Shown: positions 34,520 to 42,982, numbered from the stretch's first letter. The stretch is DNA of 64,000 nucleotides from Ignavibacteriales bacterium (GCA_016700155.1 CP065001.1:3534001-3598000); one strand, 5' to 3'. Translations and numbers: made by a program. The notes: generated from the letters alone by a model not told the origin.

Positions 34520-35296
34520 ATGTCCGGCGGAAACGATTCACCCCCCATCATACACAAAAAGAAAAAGAAATCGCATGGAGGACACCATGGCGGCGCCTGG
34601 AAAGTTGCGTATGCCGACTTCGTTACCGCTATGATGGCATTGTTCATAGTACTCTGGGTTCTTAGTCAAAGTGAAGAAGTCAAAGAAGCAGTTGCCGGAT
34701 ACTTCAAAGACCCGGTCGGTTTTCAATCTGGCGGCAGTATGAACCTGCTCGATGGAAAACAAAATAATGTAATTGATCTCGATATGCAGAACGAAGCACT
34801 GATGCGTGAGAATGAGAAAAAAGAACTTGCTAAAATGGGTGAAGCCATACTTGAAGAGTTATCAGATAACGAAGAGTTTAAAGACATGCTTGACCAGATT
34901 CAGATTGAAGTAATTGAAGAAGGATTACGTATCGAGATGATCGAATCAACCGATGACATCTTTTTTGAAATTGGTACCGCGCATCTTAAACCTGAGGCAT
35001 TTAAGCTGATTCAAAAAATTGGTACACAAATAGCAAAAAGACAAAATAAGATAATCGTTGAAGGGCATACTGATTCAAGACCCTACAGCGGGGACGGAAC
35101 AGGATATACAAATTTTGAACTGAGTACGGAACGCGCTAACTCTGCAAGAAGAGCATTAACACTTGGCGGTGTTATAGAAGCGCAGATTGATGAAGTAAGA
35201 GGATTTGCCGATAAACGTTTACGTGATGCCAATGATCCGTACAGCGCAATTAACAGAAGGATTAGTATTATATTAAAATTTACAGAGAAGAAATGA
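34520..35296 (+). CDS. motB2: Stator protein MotB, second copy (proton-type)
   Basis: 258 residues. A basic cytoplasmic tail with HKKKKKSHGGHHGG leads to WKVAYADFVTAMMALFIVLW, with the proton-binding Asp33; this matches the enteric MotB helix. The OmpA-like domain (about 150-258) has VEGHTDSRPYSGDG, FELSTERANSARRAL and INRRISIILKF. The normal-length N-tail contrasts with motB1. It overlaps the downstream receiver gene by 4 bases, linking motor and signalling genes. Confidence 0.96.
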   Translation: MSGGNDSPPIIHKKKKKSHGGHHGGAWKVAYADFVTAMMALFIVLWVLSQSEEVKEAVAGYFKDPVGFQSGGSMNLLDGKQNNVIDLDMQNEALMRENEKKELAKMGEAILEELSDNEEFKDMLDQIQIEVIEEGLRIEMIESTDDIFFEIGTAHLKPEAFKLIQKIGTQIAKRQNKIIVEGHTDSRPYSGDGTGYTNFELSTERANSARRALTLGGVIEAQIDEVRGFADKRLRDANDPYSAINRRISIILKFTEKK

Positions 35297-35688
35297 GAGA
35301 CAAAATTGTTGTAGTTGAAGATGACCCGTTCTCAAAAGATTTTTACAAGATAATCTTCAATCGGGCGGGATATGAAACGATTGTACTGGAAGATGGAAAT
35401 GAAGTTCTGAAAACAATTTCAGAAAATAAAATCAGCCTGGTAATAATGGATATAAATTTGAAGAATACCTATCTTGACGATATAAAAATCGACGGGATAA
35501 AATTATCCCGGACGATCAAGGAGGACATACGGTTCAGTAATATTCCTATTATCCTGGTCTCTGCATATTCCGATACTTACAAAGATGCAAACCTTCTTGA
35601 TGACAGCCGTGCGGATGATTTTATCACCAAACCTATTATTGATTTTAACGTATTCCTGAAAAAGATTAATAGTTTTATTTTAGCTTAA
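35293..35688 (+). CDS. Single-domain response regulator
   Basis: 131 residues, a receiver domain only. Acidic pair Asp10-Asp11 (VVEDDP), acceptor Asp53 in IMDINL, Ser in LVSAYSD and Lys in FITKPI. It carries an inserted loop after the acceptor (KNTYLDDIKIDGIKLS). It has no output domain, so it would act by protein contact like CheY. It lies between motB2 and a REC-DHp protein, overlapping each by 1-4 bases. A true CheY (FliM-binding) role cannot be told from sequence alone. Confidence 0.88.
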   Translation: MRDKIVVVEDDPFSKDFYKIIFNRAGYETIVLEDGNEVLKTISENKISLVIMDINLKNTYLDDIKIDGIKLSRTIKEDIRFSNIPIILVSAYSDTYKDANLLDDSRADDFITKPIIDFNVFLKKINSFILA

Positions 35689-36344
35689 TGGAAAAAGATA
35701 AAGTACTTATTGTTGAGGATGAAAAAGATACACGGTTCATCCTGGATAAACTCCTCAGCAAAAACGATTATCATGTAGTTACCGCTAATAACGGTGAGGA
35801 AGCTCTTGAAGTGCTTAAAGAGTTTGTCCCAAAAGTTATACTAGCGGACTGGACCATGCCGGTGATGGATGGACTTGAATTATGTAATATCTTAAAACAG
35901 AATGATTCCTTTAAACTCATTTATTATATAATTCTGACAGCACGTACTTCATTAAAGGACCGGATAACCGGGCTTGATGTTGGAGCGGATGATTTTCTTG
36001 TTAAGCCAATTGAAAACCAGGAACTTCTTGCAAGGATTCGTTCAGGCGTAAGAATACATAATCTTCAAAACGAGCTTAAGAACATTGAGCATAACAAAGC
36101 AATTGTTGAAATGGCTTGTACAATCGGGCATAAAATAAATAATCCGTTAAGCAGCCTTATTATGACGCTGAAAGGTCTTGAGGACGAACTTAAATCGGAA
36201 AATAAAACTTCACTGAATGAGGATTTCACGGTAATAAATAAATCTATCGAACGAATTAAATCACTTGTTAATGATCTTACACATCTTCAAAATCCCACCA
36301 TTATTGATTACGCTTCCGACAATAAAATGATTAAGCTGGATTAA
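35688..36344 (+). CDS. REC-DHp protein lacking a kinase ATPase domain
   Basis: 218 residues. The receiver domain (about 4-122) has EDE at 10-12, acceptor Asp54 (ILADWTMP), Thr in IILTART and Lys in FLVKPI. A histidine-kinase dimerisation helix pair follows (about 130-205) with MACTIGHKINNPLSSLIM, where His148 is an apparently intact phospho-site. No N, G1 or G2 box follows, and the protein simply ends. It could dock with a kinase or serve as a Spo0B-like phosphotransfer dimer. The next gene starts 48 bases on, after two A+T hairpins. Confidence 0.85.
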   Translation: MEKDKVLIVEDEKDTRFILDKLLSKNDYHVVTANNGEEALEVLKEFVPKVILADWTMPVMDGLELCNILKQNDSFKLIYYIILTARTSLKDRITGLDVGADDFLVKPIENQELLARIRSGVRIHNLQNELKNIEHNKAIVEMACTIGHKINNPLSSLIMTLKGLEDELKSENKTSLNEDFTVINKSIERIKSLVNDLTHLQNPTIIDYASDNKMIKLD

Positions 36345-36391
36345 TCCGCCTCTCAATTAATTGAGGAATTTTTCGATAATTAATCGAAGGA
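36345..36391 (+). promoter_or_regulatory. Two adjacent A+T-rich hairpins between signalling genes
   Basis: CTCAATTAATTGAG (36352-36365) is a perfect palindrome followed by a run of five T (36369-36373). A second stem TTCGAT/ATCGAA (36372-36388) follows at once, ending at an AAGG ribosome site. The first could be a weak intrinsic terminator or attenuator. The second sits where it could mask the ribosome site of the next gene. Sequence evidence only. Confidence 0.35.
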
Positions 36392-37051
36392 ATGGGTATG
36401 TTGGCTAAAATTCTAAATATTACGCCCGGTTCAGGATTTAAAAATTCTTCGAAAGCTCCGGGGTTGATGAAATATATTAAAGGCAGCAGATCGTCCTTTA
36501 TCAGCATGAATGATTCCGTAAACTTTTCACCGGCAATTCAGTTCCTTTCAAGGATAGAATGGCAGTTGAAGGAATTGAGTCAAACAGTCAATGAAAAACT
36601 TTTATTGACTTTTGCTGTTCATAATATTGAGTTTAGAGTTGTAATTGATATTTCTGTAATCAGCAGATTATCATTTGTCACTTATGAAATATCCAGGAAC
36701 AGGACAGGTTCATCAAAAGAAAAAACGCAGATAGTCATTACTTCAATACTTGAAGAATTTTCCTATGATGAGAATAGTATTCTACTAAACCTTAGCGCAC
36801 TGAATATTCTTTTTGACAGATATGATATGATGAACCTTACGGAAGAATTAAATGGTATTGACGTCGCAACTATGAGTTATCTTGCAGATGATCTTGCAAA
36901 CAGGCTTCAATCAGAATTTCAATACATCAACAAACTGCTTTTTATTTTTATAGAAAAACTCACCGGCAAAAAAGTGTCCGATGTACAGAAAAAAAATAAC
37001 GGGAAAGATTCGCTAATTATAATTGAGAAAATGAAAACGATAAATGCTTAA
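36392..37051 (+). CDS. Uncharacterised protein in the motor/phosphorelay block
   Basis: 219 residues (217 if started at ATG 36398, which lies better from the AAGGA at 36387-36391). I recognise no family and no membrane segment. A basic N-terminus contains MNDSVNFSPAIQFLSRIEW, whose D-V-x-x-SPA pattern recalls small flagellar regulators, followed by alternating strands (TFAVHNIEFRVVIDIS) and long helices. It lies between the REC-DHp gene and the PAS kinase, overlapping the latter by 8 bases. It may be a substrate or adaptor of that relay (inference). Confidence 0.6.
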   Translation: MGMLAKILNITPGSGFKNSSKAPGLMKYIKGSRSSFISMNDSVNFSPAIQFLSRIEWQLKELSQTVNEKLLLTFAVHNIEFRVVIDISVISRLSFVTYEISRNRTGSSKEKTQIVITSILEEFSYDENSILLNLSALNILFDRYDMMNLTEELNGIDVATMSYLADDLANRLQSEFQYINKLLFIFIEKLTGKKVSDVQKKNNGKDSLIIIEKMKTINA

Positions 37052-38591
37052 GTATGTAAATATTGATGAGTTGGCTTTAAAAAATAATTATACTGTTTTG
37101 TCTGAGTTATATTCTTTTGAGGAATTGCCGGATACAAATCCGTTTGTGATTTCTGATTTGCACGGACAGATATCATTTGCAAATAAAACCTTCTGGAAGA
37201 CATTCAATCTGCAGAATGGCAACAATCTTTCTCAGCTTAGTTTTGAACCTGACCTTGTTACATCTCTTTCCATATTTGCAAAAAGTAACCTTAGTAATAT
37301 TAAATATGATCATCTTTTTACTTCAGAGTCGGGATTTAAATACTTCTCCGTGGATGTTGAACGAATATTTCTGAATGACACACAATATTTCATCCTCAAT
37401 TTTAAAAAGAATGACAGGAATAAAAATCTTGAAGAAAGAGTAACCTCACTCAGCAAAGCGCTTGAGTTTTCCAAAGTTGCTATGATAATTGCAGATAACA
37501 CCGGTAAAATAACTTACGCAACCAGATCATTCGAATTACTTCTGAACAGGGATATAGAAACTATATTCAGTAATACAATTCCGTCTGTGCTTTATTCGCA
37601 TCTTTCTGACAGGGAGTTTGGCAAATTACTCTCAGCGGTTAATCAGAAAAAAGAGTGGAAGTACAGAACTTCATTTTTACTTGAGTCTGTTGAGATGAAG
37701 GAAGTGGAGCTTGACTTACATATCTTAAAAGATGATACGGATAATAACATAACTTACATTTTAACTGCAGAAGATGTTAAAACTAAAGGCACGTTACCAG
37801 ACAGCAGTGAAAAGTTTTTACAAAAAGAAAACATTAATGAACCCGATGAAACCGTTCAGAAGCAAATAAAAATTGTTCTGGATAAGGAAAACTGTCTTGA
37901 TCAGTTAAGAGATTCACTTTTAAACAATCTTTCACATGAAATAAGAACACCTTATACGGCTATTGCCGGCTACTCGGAAATTATTGAAGACTATTTAAGC
38001 GAGGGAAATTTTGATTCCGTAAAGGAAATAGTTTTTTCTGTGAAGGAAGTTTTAAAACGAGTATTAAATGTTTTCTCCAATGTAGTTGAACTTGCTCAGA
38101 TAGAATCATCTGAATTTAAACTCGATCTAGTTAAACTGAACTGCAACCAGGTGCTCAGATCAGTTTATAATAAATTAAAAGACTCACCTGATAGGAATAA
38201 CATTGAATTCACTCTTAAAGAAGATGAGCAGGAATTGCTGATTGAAACAGACTGGATCAAATTAGAAAAAGTGATCGCTGTGCTAATTGAAAATTCTATT
38301 AAGTTTACCGAACAAGGTAAAATTGAGATAAGATCATTCCGGAAAGAAAATAATGTTTGTATATCAGTATCAGATACTGGTATTGGAATAGCTGAGAATA
38401 AACTTGAAGATCTTTTGCAGCCATTTGCCCAGGAAGAAAATGGTTATACACGCAACAGACAAGGTGCTGGTCTTGGACTTACTGTAGCTTATAAACTTAC
38501 AAAACTAATGAACGGCAATTTCTCAATCACAAGTGAAAAGAATTCCGGTACACAGGTAACTTTGAGCTTTCCTTCCGTCAGTTCGTTTTAA
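37044..38591 (+). CDS. PAS-domain sensor histidine kinase
   Basis: 515 residues, soluble. Two PAS-like domains (about 25-130 and 140-240; NPFVISDLHGQISFANKTFW and VAMIIADNTGKITYATRSFE) precede a HisKA domain with LSHEIRTPYTAI and His298. The ATPase domain is complete: N-box ENSIKFTEQG, G1 SDTGIGIAENK, F-box LQPFAQEE and G2 GAGLGLTVAYKL. It is the only full kinase in the window and the likely phosphate source for the REC, REC-DHp and REC-HPt proteins upstream. Its end overlaps the convergent ompA gene by 14 bases. Confidence 0.94.
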   Translation: MLKYVNIDELALKNNYTVLSELYSFEELPDTNPFVISDLHGQISFANKTFWKTFNLQNGNNLSQLSFEPDLVTSLSIFAKSNLSNIKYDHLFTSESGFKYFSVDVERIFLNDTQYFILNFKKNDRNKNLEERVTSLSKALEFSKVAMIIADNTGKITYATRSFELLLNRDIETIFSNTIPSVLYSHLSDREFGKLLSAVNQKKEWKYRTSFLLESVEMKEVELDLHILKDDTDNNITYILTAEDVKTKGTLPDSSEKFLQKENINEPDETVQKQIKIVLDKENCLDQLRDSLLNNLSHEIRTPYTAIAGYSEIIEDYLSEGNFDSVKEIVFSVKEVLKRVLNVFSNVVELAQIESSEFKLDLVKLNCNQVLRSVYNKLKDSPDRNNIEFTLKEDEQELLIETDWIKLEKVIAVLIENSIKFTEQGKIEIRSFRKENNVCISVSDTGIGIAENKLEDLLQPFAQEENGYTRNRQGAGLGLTVAYKLTKLMNGNFSITSEKNSGTQVTLSFPSVSSF

Positions 38592-40014
38592 CTATCTCTA
38601 TTCTTCTGTTCTTTGCTCTGCCGAACTCAGTGTTATTATTAGCAATCGGGAACTTATCCCCCATTCCAATCACTTCAAACTGGTAAGAAGGCAGTCCTTT
38701 TAGAATAAAATAATTCAGAATTGATTCAGCTCGTTTAAGTGAAAGTACCCTGCTGTAATCAGACGAATTCTGGTTGTCCATATGTCCTTCAATGCGCCAC
38801 TTAGCAGATGGATAAGCCCTGAGTAAGTTAACGATCCTATCAAGTTCAGTAAATGCAGATGATTTAATGTCTGCTGAATTTACTTCAAATGTTGATTCAC
38901 CATCGAGTAAAATTTCTTTTGGTGAAAATGAATCTTCGTTGAGAGGGGCTATATCCGGGCATCCGTCTTCATCCTGGAATCCGTTAAAAGTCTCAGCTTC
39001 ATCCTTGCATTTATCATTTATATCAAGGATACCATCGCTATCATTATCAGGATCGGCACAACCATCATCATCCTGGAACCCGTCAAAGTCTTCAGGTTCA
39101 TCAGGACAACTGTCGAGCCTGTCCATTATGCCGTCATTATCATTGTCATTATCCACGCAACCGTCTTCGTCTTTAAAACCATCAATGTCTTCAGCTTCAT
39201 TAGGACACTGATCTAATTCATCAGGTATGCCGTCGAGATCATTATCAGATTCAGGACATCCGTCATAATCCTGGAATCCATCAAAGTCTTCAGGCTGATC
39301 CGGACAGCTGTCATCAGAATCAAAAAGCCCGTCACCATCTGAATCTCTGTGACCTAAAAATGAATATGATAATCCAATTGTAAATGATGAGTATAAATCA
39401 TTATGACTGCCGACTGCAATATCATCTATGTAGTCTGTCCCGAGAAAATGGATGGCTCCGCTAAATTGCAGTCCGAGTTTTTCATTTAAAGGAAACCGAA
39501 TCCCTGCTTCAATATCCCAGGACAAAGTGGTTTTATCATACATTCCAAGAACATTAGATTGTGTTACTGTTCCGCCTCCATCTTTAGGACTGAATTTTAA
39601 AAATGATATTCCTCCACCTATGTATGGCAGCACAATATCATTTAATGATACTCCATATGTAAATCCTAAACCTGCCAGGTACATGTCGGACTTAATGACC
39701 TCGGGTATGGGGAAATAATCTGCTAACTTTTCATCGTACAGTACTCCTCGGTAGTCTTTACCATAAACATTTTGTCCGCCTGCATAAAGCTTAGCACTAA
39801 TAATGTGTACTGATCTTGTATCGAAAAAGTACTCAATCGCTCCGGATAAAGTACCTCCCATTTTTATTTCTTTATAATCTGAGATACCAATTGTAGCGCC
39901 GCCGTTAAGCGAAAGATTCAGTGTTCCAATATATGGAGATGATTGTGCAGACAACCGTTCTATACACAAAACAGATATTAAAACTATTATTCCTACAGAA
40001 AAATATTTTCGCAT
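38578..40014 (-). CDS. OmpA-family outer-membrane protein with TSP type-3 repeats
   Basis: 478 residues. A signal peptide (about 1-23, ending RLSAQ) is followed by a beta-barrel-like domain (25-220), four thrombospondin type-3 calcium-binding repeats of about 33 residues (222-357; pattern DxDGIxDxxDxCPxExEDxDGF with paired Cys) and an OmpA C-terminal peptidoglycan-binding domain (about 365-478) with EGHMDNQNSSDYSRVLSLKR and GRAKNRRIEIV. It anchors the outer membrane to the wall. It probably has its own promoter in 40015-40159. The 3' end overlaps the convergent kinase gene. Confidence 0.95.
   Translation of the reverse strand: MRKYFSVGIIVLISVLCIERLSAQSSPYIGTLNLSLNGGATIGISDYKEIKMGGTLSGAIEYFFDTRSVHIISAKLYAGGQNVYGKDYRGVLYDEKLADYFPIPEVIKSDMYLAGLGFTYGVSLNDIVLPYIGGGISFLKFSPKDGGGTVTQSNVLGMYDKTTLSWDIEAGIRFPLNEKLGLQFSGAIHFLGTDYIDDIAVGSHNDLYSSFTIGLSYSFLGHRDSDGDGLFDSDDSCPDQPEDFDGFQDYDGCPESDNDLDGIPDELDQCPNEAEDIDGFKDEDGCVDNDNDNDGIMDRLDSCPDEPEDFDGFQDDDGCADPDNDSDGILDINDKCKDEAETFNGFQDEDGCPDIAPLNEDSFSPKEILLDGESTFEVNSADIKSSAFTELDRIVNLLRAYPSAKWRIEGHMDNQNSSDYSRVLSLKRAESILNYFILKGLPSYQFEVIGMGDKFPIANNNTEFGRAKNRRIEIVKTN
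38950..39348 (-). repeat. Four tandem TSP type-3 coding repeats
   Basis: Inside the OmpA-family gene, four units of about 99 bases encode a 33-residue pattern with Asp/Gly-rich calcium loops and a C..C pair each (…DGCPESDND, …DGCVDNDND, …DGCADPDND, …DGCPDIAP). The DNA copies have drifted but the protein pattern is strict. Unit boundaries are approximate. Confidence 0.8.
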
Positions 40015-40159
40015 TTAAATCCCTGATAATTACCGGCTAAAAAATTTCAAAAGCCAAAACCCCTGATTACTTGCGGACAATTTACCGAAAAAATAAATAA
40101 TAATTGAATATCACATCAAGTGAAGTACATTTCACTACTTACATTTCATTTAAAATGAA
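40015..40159 (-). promoter_or_regulatory. Leader/promoter region of the ompA-family gene
   Basis: This 145-base non-coding stretch separates the terminator of the polysaccharide operon from the ompA start, so the ompA promoter should lie here. It is very A+T-rich. I could not pick a convincing -35/-10 pair, and no ORF is present. TTTCATTT/AAATGAAA (40144-40160) is an inverted repeat that also forms the T-rich tail of the adjacent terminator. Confidence 0.4.
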
Positions 40160-40187
40160 AAAGGTGATACTTGGAAGTATCACCTTT
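40150..40187 (-). terminator. Intrinsic terminator of the polysaccharide operon
   Basis: A 13-base perfect stem AAAGGTGATACTT / AAGTATCACCTTT (40160-40187) with a 2-base centre lies 19 bases after the wzc-like stop. On the minus strand it is followed by TTTTTCATTTT. This is the strongest hairpin on the minus strand and closes the long leftward transcript before ompA. Confidence 0.93.
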
Positions 40188-40206
40188 CAATAAGTTACTG
40201 ATGTCG

Positions 40207-42423
40207 TTAATTTGCTTTAGACTCACCATAATAATAATGGGAATATTTATAATAAGGCTTATCACTTCTCTTATGATCGAAGTTATTCAATATTACCCCA
40301 ATAAAAGTACCCTGAGGATTTTTTAACAATTCAACTGAACGCTGCATAGATTCGATCTCAGTTGTTTCTGCGGTAACTACAAGAATGCTGAAATCAACAA
40401 GCCGTGAAAGAATTTCTGCATCAGCAACTGCGAGAATTGGCGGGGAGTCAACTATCACCATATCATATTCAGTTCTTAATTTTTGCAAAAATATTTTCAT
40501 TTGAGGCGATCCAATTATCTCAGCAGGATCAGGAGGCAATGTACCACCGGTAATGAAATCGAGGTATGGATTTTCTGATTTTTTAACTATTTCTTCGATC
40601 GAAGATTTTCGGGTAAAATAATCTGTCAATCCCGGTGTCCGTTTTTCATTAAACACTGCATGCAACCTTGGTATACGTAAGTCACAATCTATTATAATTG
40701 TTTTCTTATTAGTCAACGCAAAGCTTGCTGCAATGTTACTTGATAATAAAGTTTTACCTTCTTTAGGGGCTGAAGAAGTTATAAGAATTGTTTTAACATC
40801 CTTTTTAAGATCGAGCAATTGAAGTCTTGACCGTAAAGTTCTGAATGCTTCTCCGGGAATAGAGTTTGCCTGCTTTATTGCGATTAATTCTGATTCCTTG
40901 TGTCCGTTTTTATCATCAAATTTTACTTTGGGTATCCAGCCGAGTATCCTAACATCCCTGTGTTCAATATCTTCAGGGGTTTTAACAGTACGGTCAAACA
41001 TATTCCTGACGTAAACAAATCCGAATCCTAAACCAAGTCCTAAAAATAATCCCAGCATCATAATCATTTTTCTATTCGGCTTTGATGGAAGCAGGGGTGG
41101 TTCAGCTACAGCGACAATGAAAACATTTCCGGCTGTTGATTGTTCATTAATTAATGCTTCCTGGTATTTCTGTTGTAAAGCTGTATACAACTGTTCAACG
41201 GAGGCGCGTTCTCTTTCAAGTCTTGCAAGGTCAACTGTTTTTGAAGGCAGTTTATCAATCTTCGCTTCATTCTGTTTGATAACTTCATTCAACTGGTTGT
41301 ATGAAGCAAGAAGTGATTTATATCTTACTTCTTCTTCGAATATCCGCTGCGTTAGTGCTTTTATTTCTTCAGGGCTCGCAGCGCTTATTACCTTTTGATA
41401 TTCTTCAATACTTTTGCTCAGCCTGTTCTTCAACTCACCGATTTTAGTATTGTAATCCTTAATCGCAGGGGAATTGTTATTTAGGTCCCGGTTATTTAAA
41501 AGTGCATAGTCACGCTGTGCTTCAAGCTTTGCAATTTGTTCCTGCATCTGAAGCAGGTACGGTTCGGATGCTTTATTTTCAAGGTACGACGAGAGTGAAG
41601 GATCTTTTCTTGAAAGTTCATTTTTATATTGAATCCAGGTTTCTTTCACCTGAAGCATATTTATATACACAGTGTTTTTCTCTGATTCAAGATCCTGAAG
41701 CTGAGAAAGTAACGCACTTGTCTGAGCGTCAAGATCAAGAGTCCCGCCGGCATACTGATAATTCTTTTTATTGTCTTCCGCGTTCTGAAGTTCACCTTGT
41801 TTTTCGGCAAGCTGTTTTTCAAGTATCACACGAACACTTGTAAAGTTCTGTCGGTTTTCTGAAAGATTAAATTCCTGATAAACTTTAGCATAAATATTAG
41901 CGATTAAAGCCGCCTCAAACGGTGACGGTGATTCAACATCAATTTCAATTACATCAAGATTTCTCTTTTGGCTTATATACACTTTTTGCCCGAGTGTTTC
42001 CATGATGAGTGAATAGGGCTTAAGAGTGTATTCCAACTTACCAAATGAATCTTTATTCAGAATAAGATAGAACTTGCTCTTGTTCTCAGTCACCTTGAAG
42101 GTATCAATTAACTCATCAATAACTTTTTCACGTATTGTTCCGCTCTTCAGTGTTTCAATCTGGTTTGCAACAAGGTTGCCTGTATATTCAGATAAATCCT
42201 GAACAAGAGGACCCTGAACAATATTCGTCTGAGGTTTTGAAACTCTTAATGCTGTTTTTGCATTGTAGATATTTTGGGCAACAAGTGCATAGATTATTGA
42301 AGCCGCAAAGATGGTGAGACTTATAATTATTATCGGGACTTTGTTAATCCGTGCAAGATTTAATAATTCTTTTATCTTGTTGCTTTCAGGTTTAGCCTGA
42401 GTTTTAAATTTAAATTGTTCCAT
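40207..42423 (-). CDS. Wzc-like chain-length regulator and tyrosine autokinase
   Basis: 738 residues. An N-terminal Wzz domain has two membrane helices (about 31-52 and 450-472) flanking a long periplasmic coiled coil (about 190-420). A GNVR-type end precedes helix 2 (VAEPPLLPSKPNRKM). The cytoplasmic BY-kinase has Walker A SSAPKEGKTLLSS (Lys557), Walker A' IIDCDLRIPR and Walker B MVIVDSPPILAVAD. The tail KPYYKYSHYYYGE provides the tyrosine cluster for autophosphorylation. It controls polymer length and export with the SLBB protein encoded just upstream. Confidence 0.96.
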   Translation of the reverse strand: MEQFKFKTQAKPESNKIKELLNLARINKVPIIIISLTIFAASIIYALVAQNIYNAKTALRVSKPQTNIVQGPLVQDLSEYTGNLVANQIETLKSGTIREKVIDELIDTFKVTENKSKFYLILNKDSFGKLEYTLKPYSLIMETLGQKVYISQKRNLDVIEIDVESPSPFEAALIANIYAKVYQEFNLSENRQNFTSVRVILEKQLAEKQGELQNAEDNKKNYQYAGGTLDLDAQTSALLSQLQDLESEKNTVYINMLQVKETWIQYKNELSRKDPSLSSYLENKASEPYLLQMQEQIAKLEAQRDYALLNNRDLNNNSPAIKDYNTKIGELKNRLSKSIEEYQKVISAASPEEIKALTQRIFEEEVRYKSLLASYNQLNEVIKQNEAKIDKLPSKTVDLARLERERASVEQLYTALQQKYQEALINEQSTAGNVFIVAVAEPPLLPSKPNRKMIMMLGLFLGLGLGFGFVYVRNMFDRTVKTPEDIEHRDVRILGWIPKVKFDDKNGHKESELIAIKQANSIPGEAFRTLRSRLQLLDLKKDVKTILITSSAPKEGKTLLSSNIAASFALTNKKTIIIDCDLRIPRLHAVFNEKRTPGLTDYFTRKSSIEEIVKKSENPYLDFITGGTLPPDPAEIIGSPQMKIFLQKLRTEYDMVIVDSPPILAVADAEILSRLVDFSILVVTAETTEIESMQRSVELLKNPQGTFIGVILNNFDHKRSDKPYYKYSHYYYGESKAN

Positions 42424-42442
42424 TCCTTTTATTCCTGTTCAA

Positions 42443-42982
42443 TCAGTTTGTTCTGTTCAATCCTACAACTAATACAACTACAGATAATATCATAGACACT
42501 ATTGAAAGCGTAAGAGAAAACCAATCTCTGAAATACATTTTGGGTCCGCCTGGTACAAGAAGTACATCGCCAGGTTCGAGTTTTGGTACGTTTCTGTTTT
42601 TAATAAGGTAATCCGCATCGAGTAAATCATCATAACGGAATTTAATAAGCTGCGGTTCTCCACTTTGAGGTGATCTGTATAACCGTAAATCATCCATGTC
42701 TGCCATTTCATTAGGTCCCCCTGCCAGTGATATAAGATCAATCATTGTTGTATAAACAGGTATTACATACCGTCCGGCATTTCTGACATTTCCCCAAATA
42801 GCTACTTTAATATTTACTGTTTCCGCATCAGAAAAATCGTAATAGCTGCCGGGATATTGGCGAGCAACATCAGAAGTTCCCAGTCCAATCTGCACGTCTT
42901 TCCTGCTTTTATCTTCCTGGGCCGAGATTGTTACTGAAATAAGGAACATCATTACAATTAGAAGAATTGGTCTGTTAAGCAT
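42443..42982 (-). CDS. Small SLBB-domain polysaccharide export protein
   Basis: 179 residues. A signal peptide (about 1-21, ending TISAQ) and one SLBB domain (about 54-105: IWGNVRNAGRYVIPVYTTMI and LISLAGGPNEMADM) are followed by a short strand region and a C-terminal membrane helix (about 155-175). The polysaccharide-export (PES) domain and the repeated SLBB of full Wza (about 380 residues) are missing, so it cannot be a Wza octamer of known type alone. It lies 19 bases before the wzc-like gene and probably forms its periplasmic partner. Confidence 0.85.
   Translation of the reverse strand: MLNRPILLIVMMFLISVTISAQEDKSRKDVQIGLGTSDVARQYPGSYYDFSDAETVNIKVAIWGNVRNAGRYVIPVYTTMIDLISLAGGPNEMADMDDLRLYRSPQSGEPQLIKFRYDDLLDADYLIKNRNVPKLEPGDVLLVPGGPKMYFRDWFSLTLSIVSMILSVVVLVVGLNRTN

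Noticed and set aside
35207..35214. GCCGATAA, exact sigma-28 -10 box
   Set aside because: It encodes part of the conserved OmpA domain of motB2 and has no TAAA at the right distance upstream.
38867..39211. 114-residue plus-strand ORF of Ser/Pro repeats
   Set aside because: It is the antisense of the TSP type-3 repeats in the OmpA-family gene.
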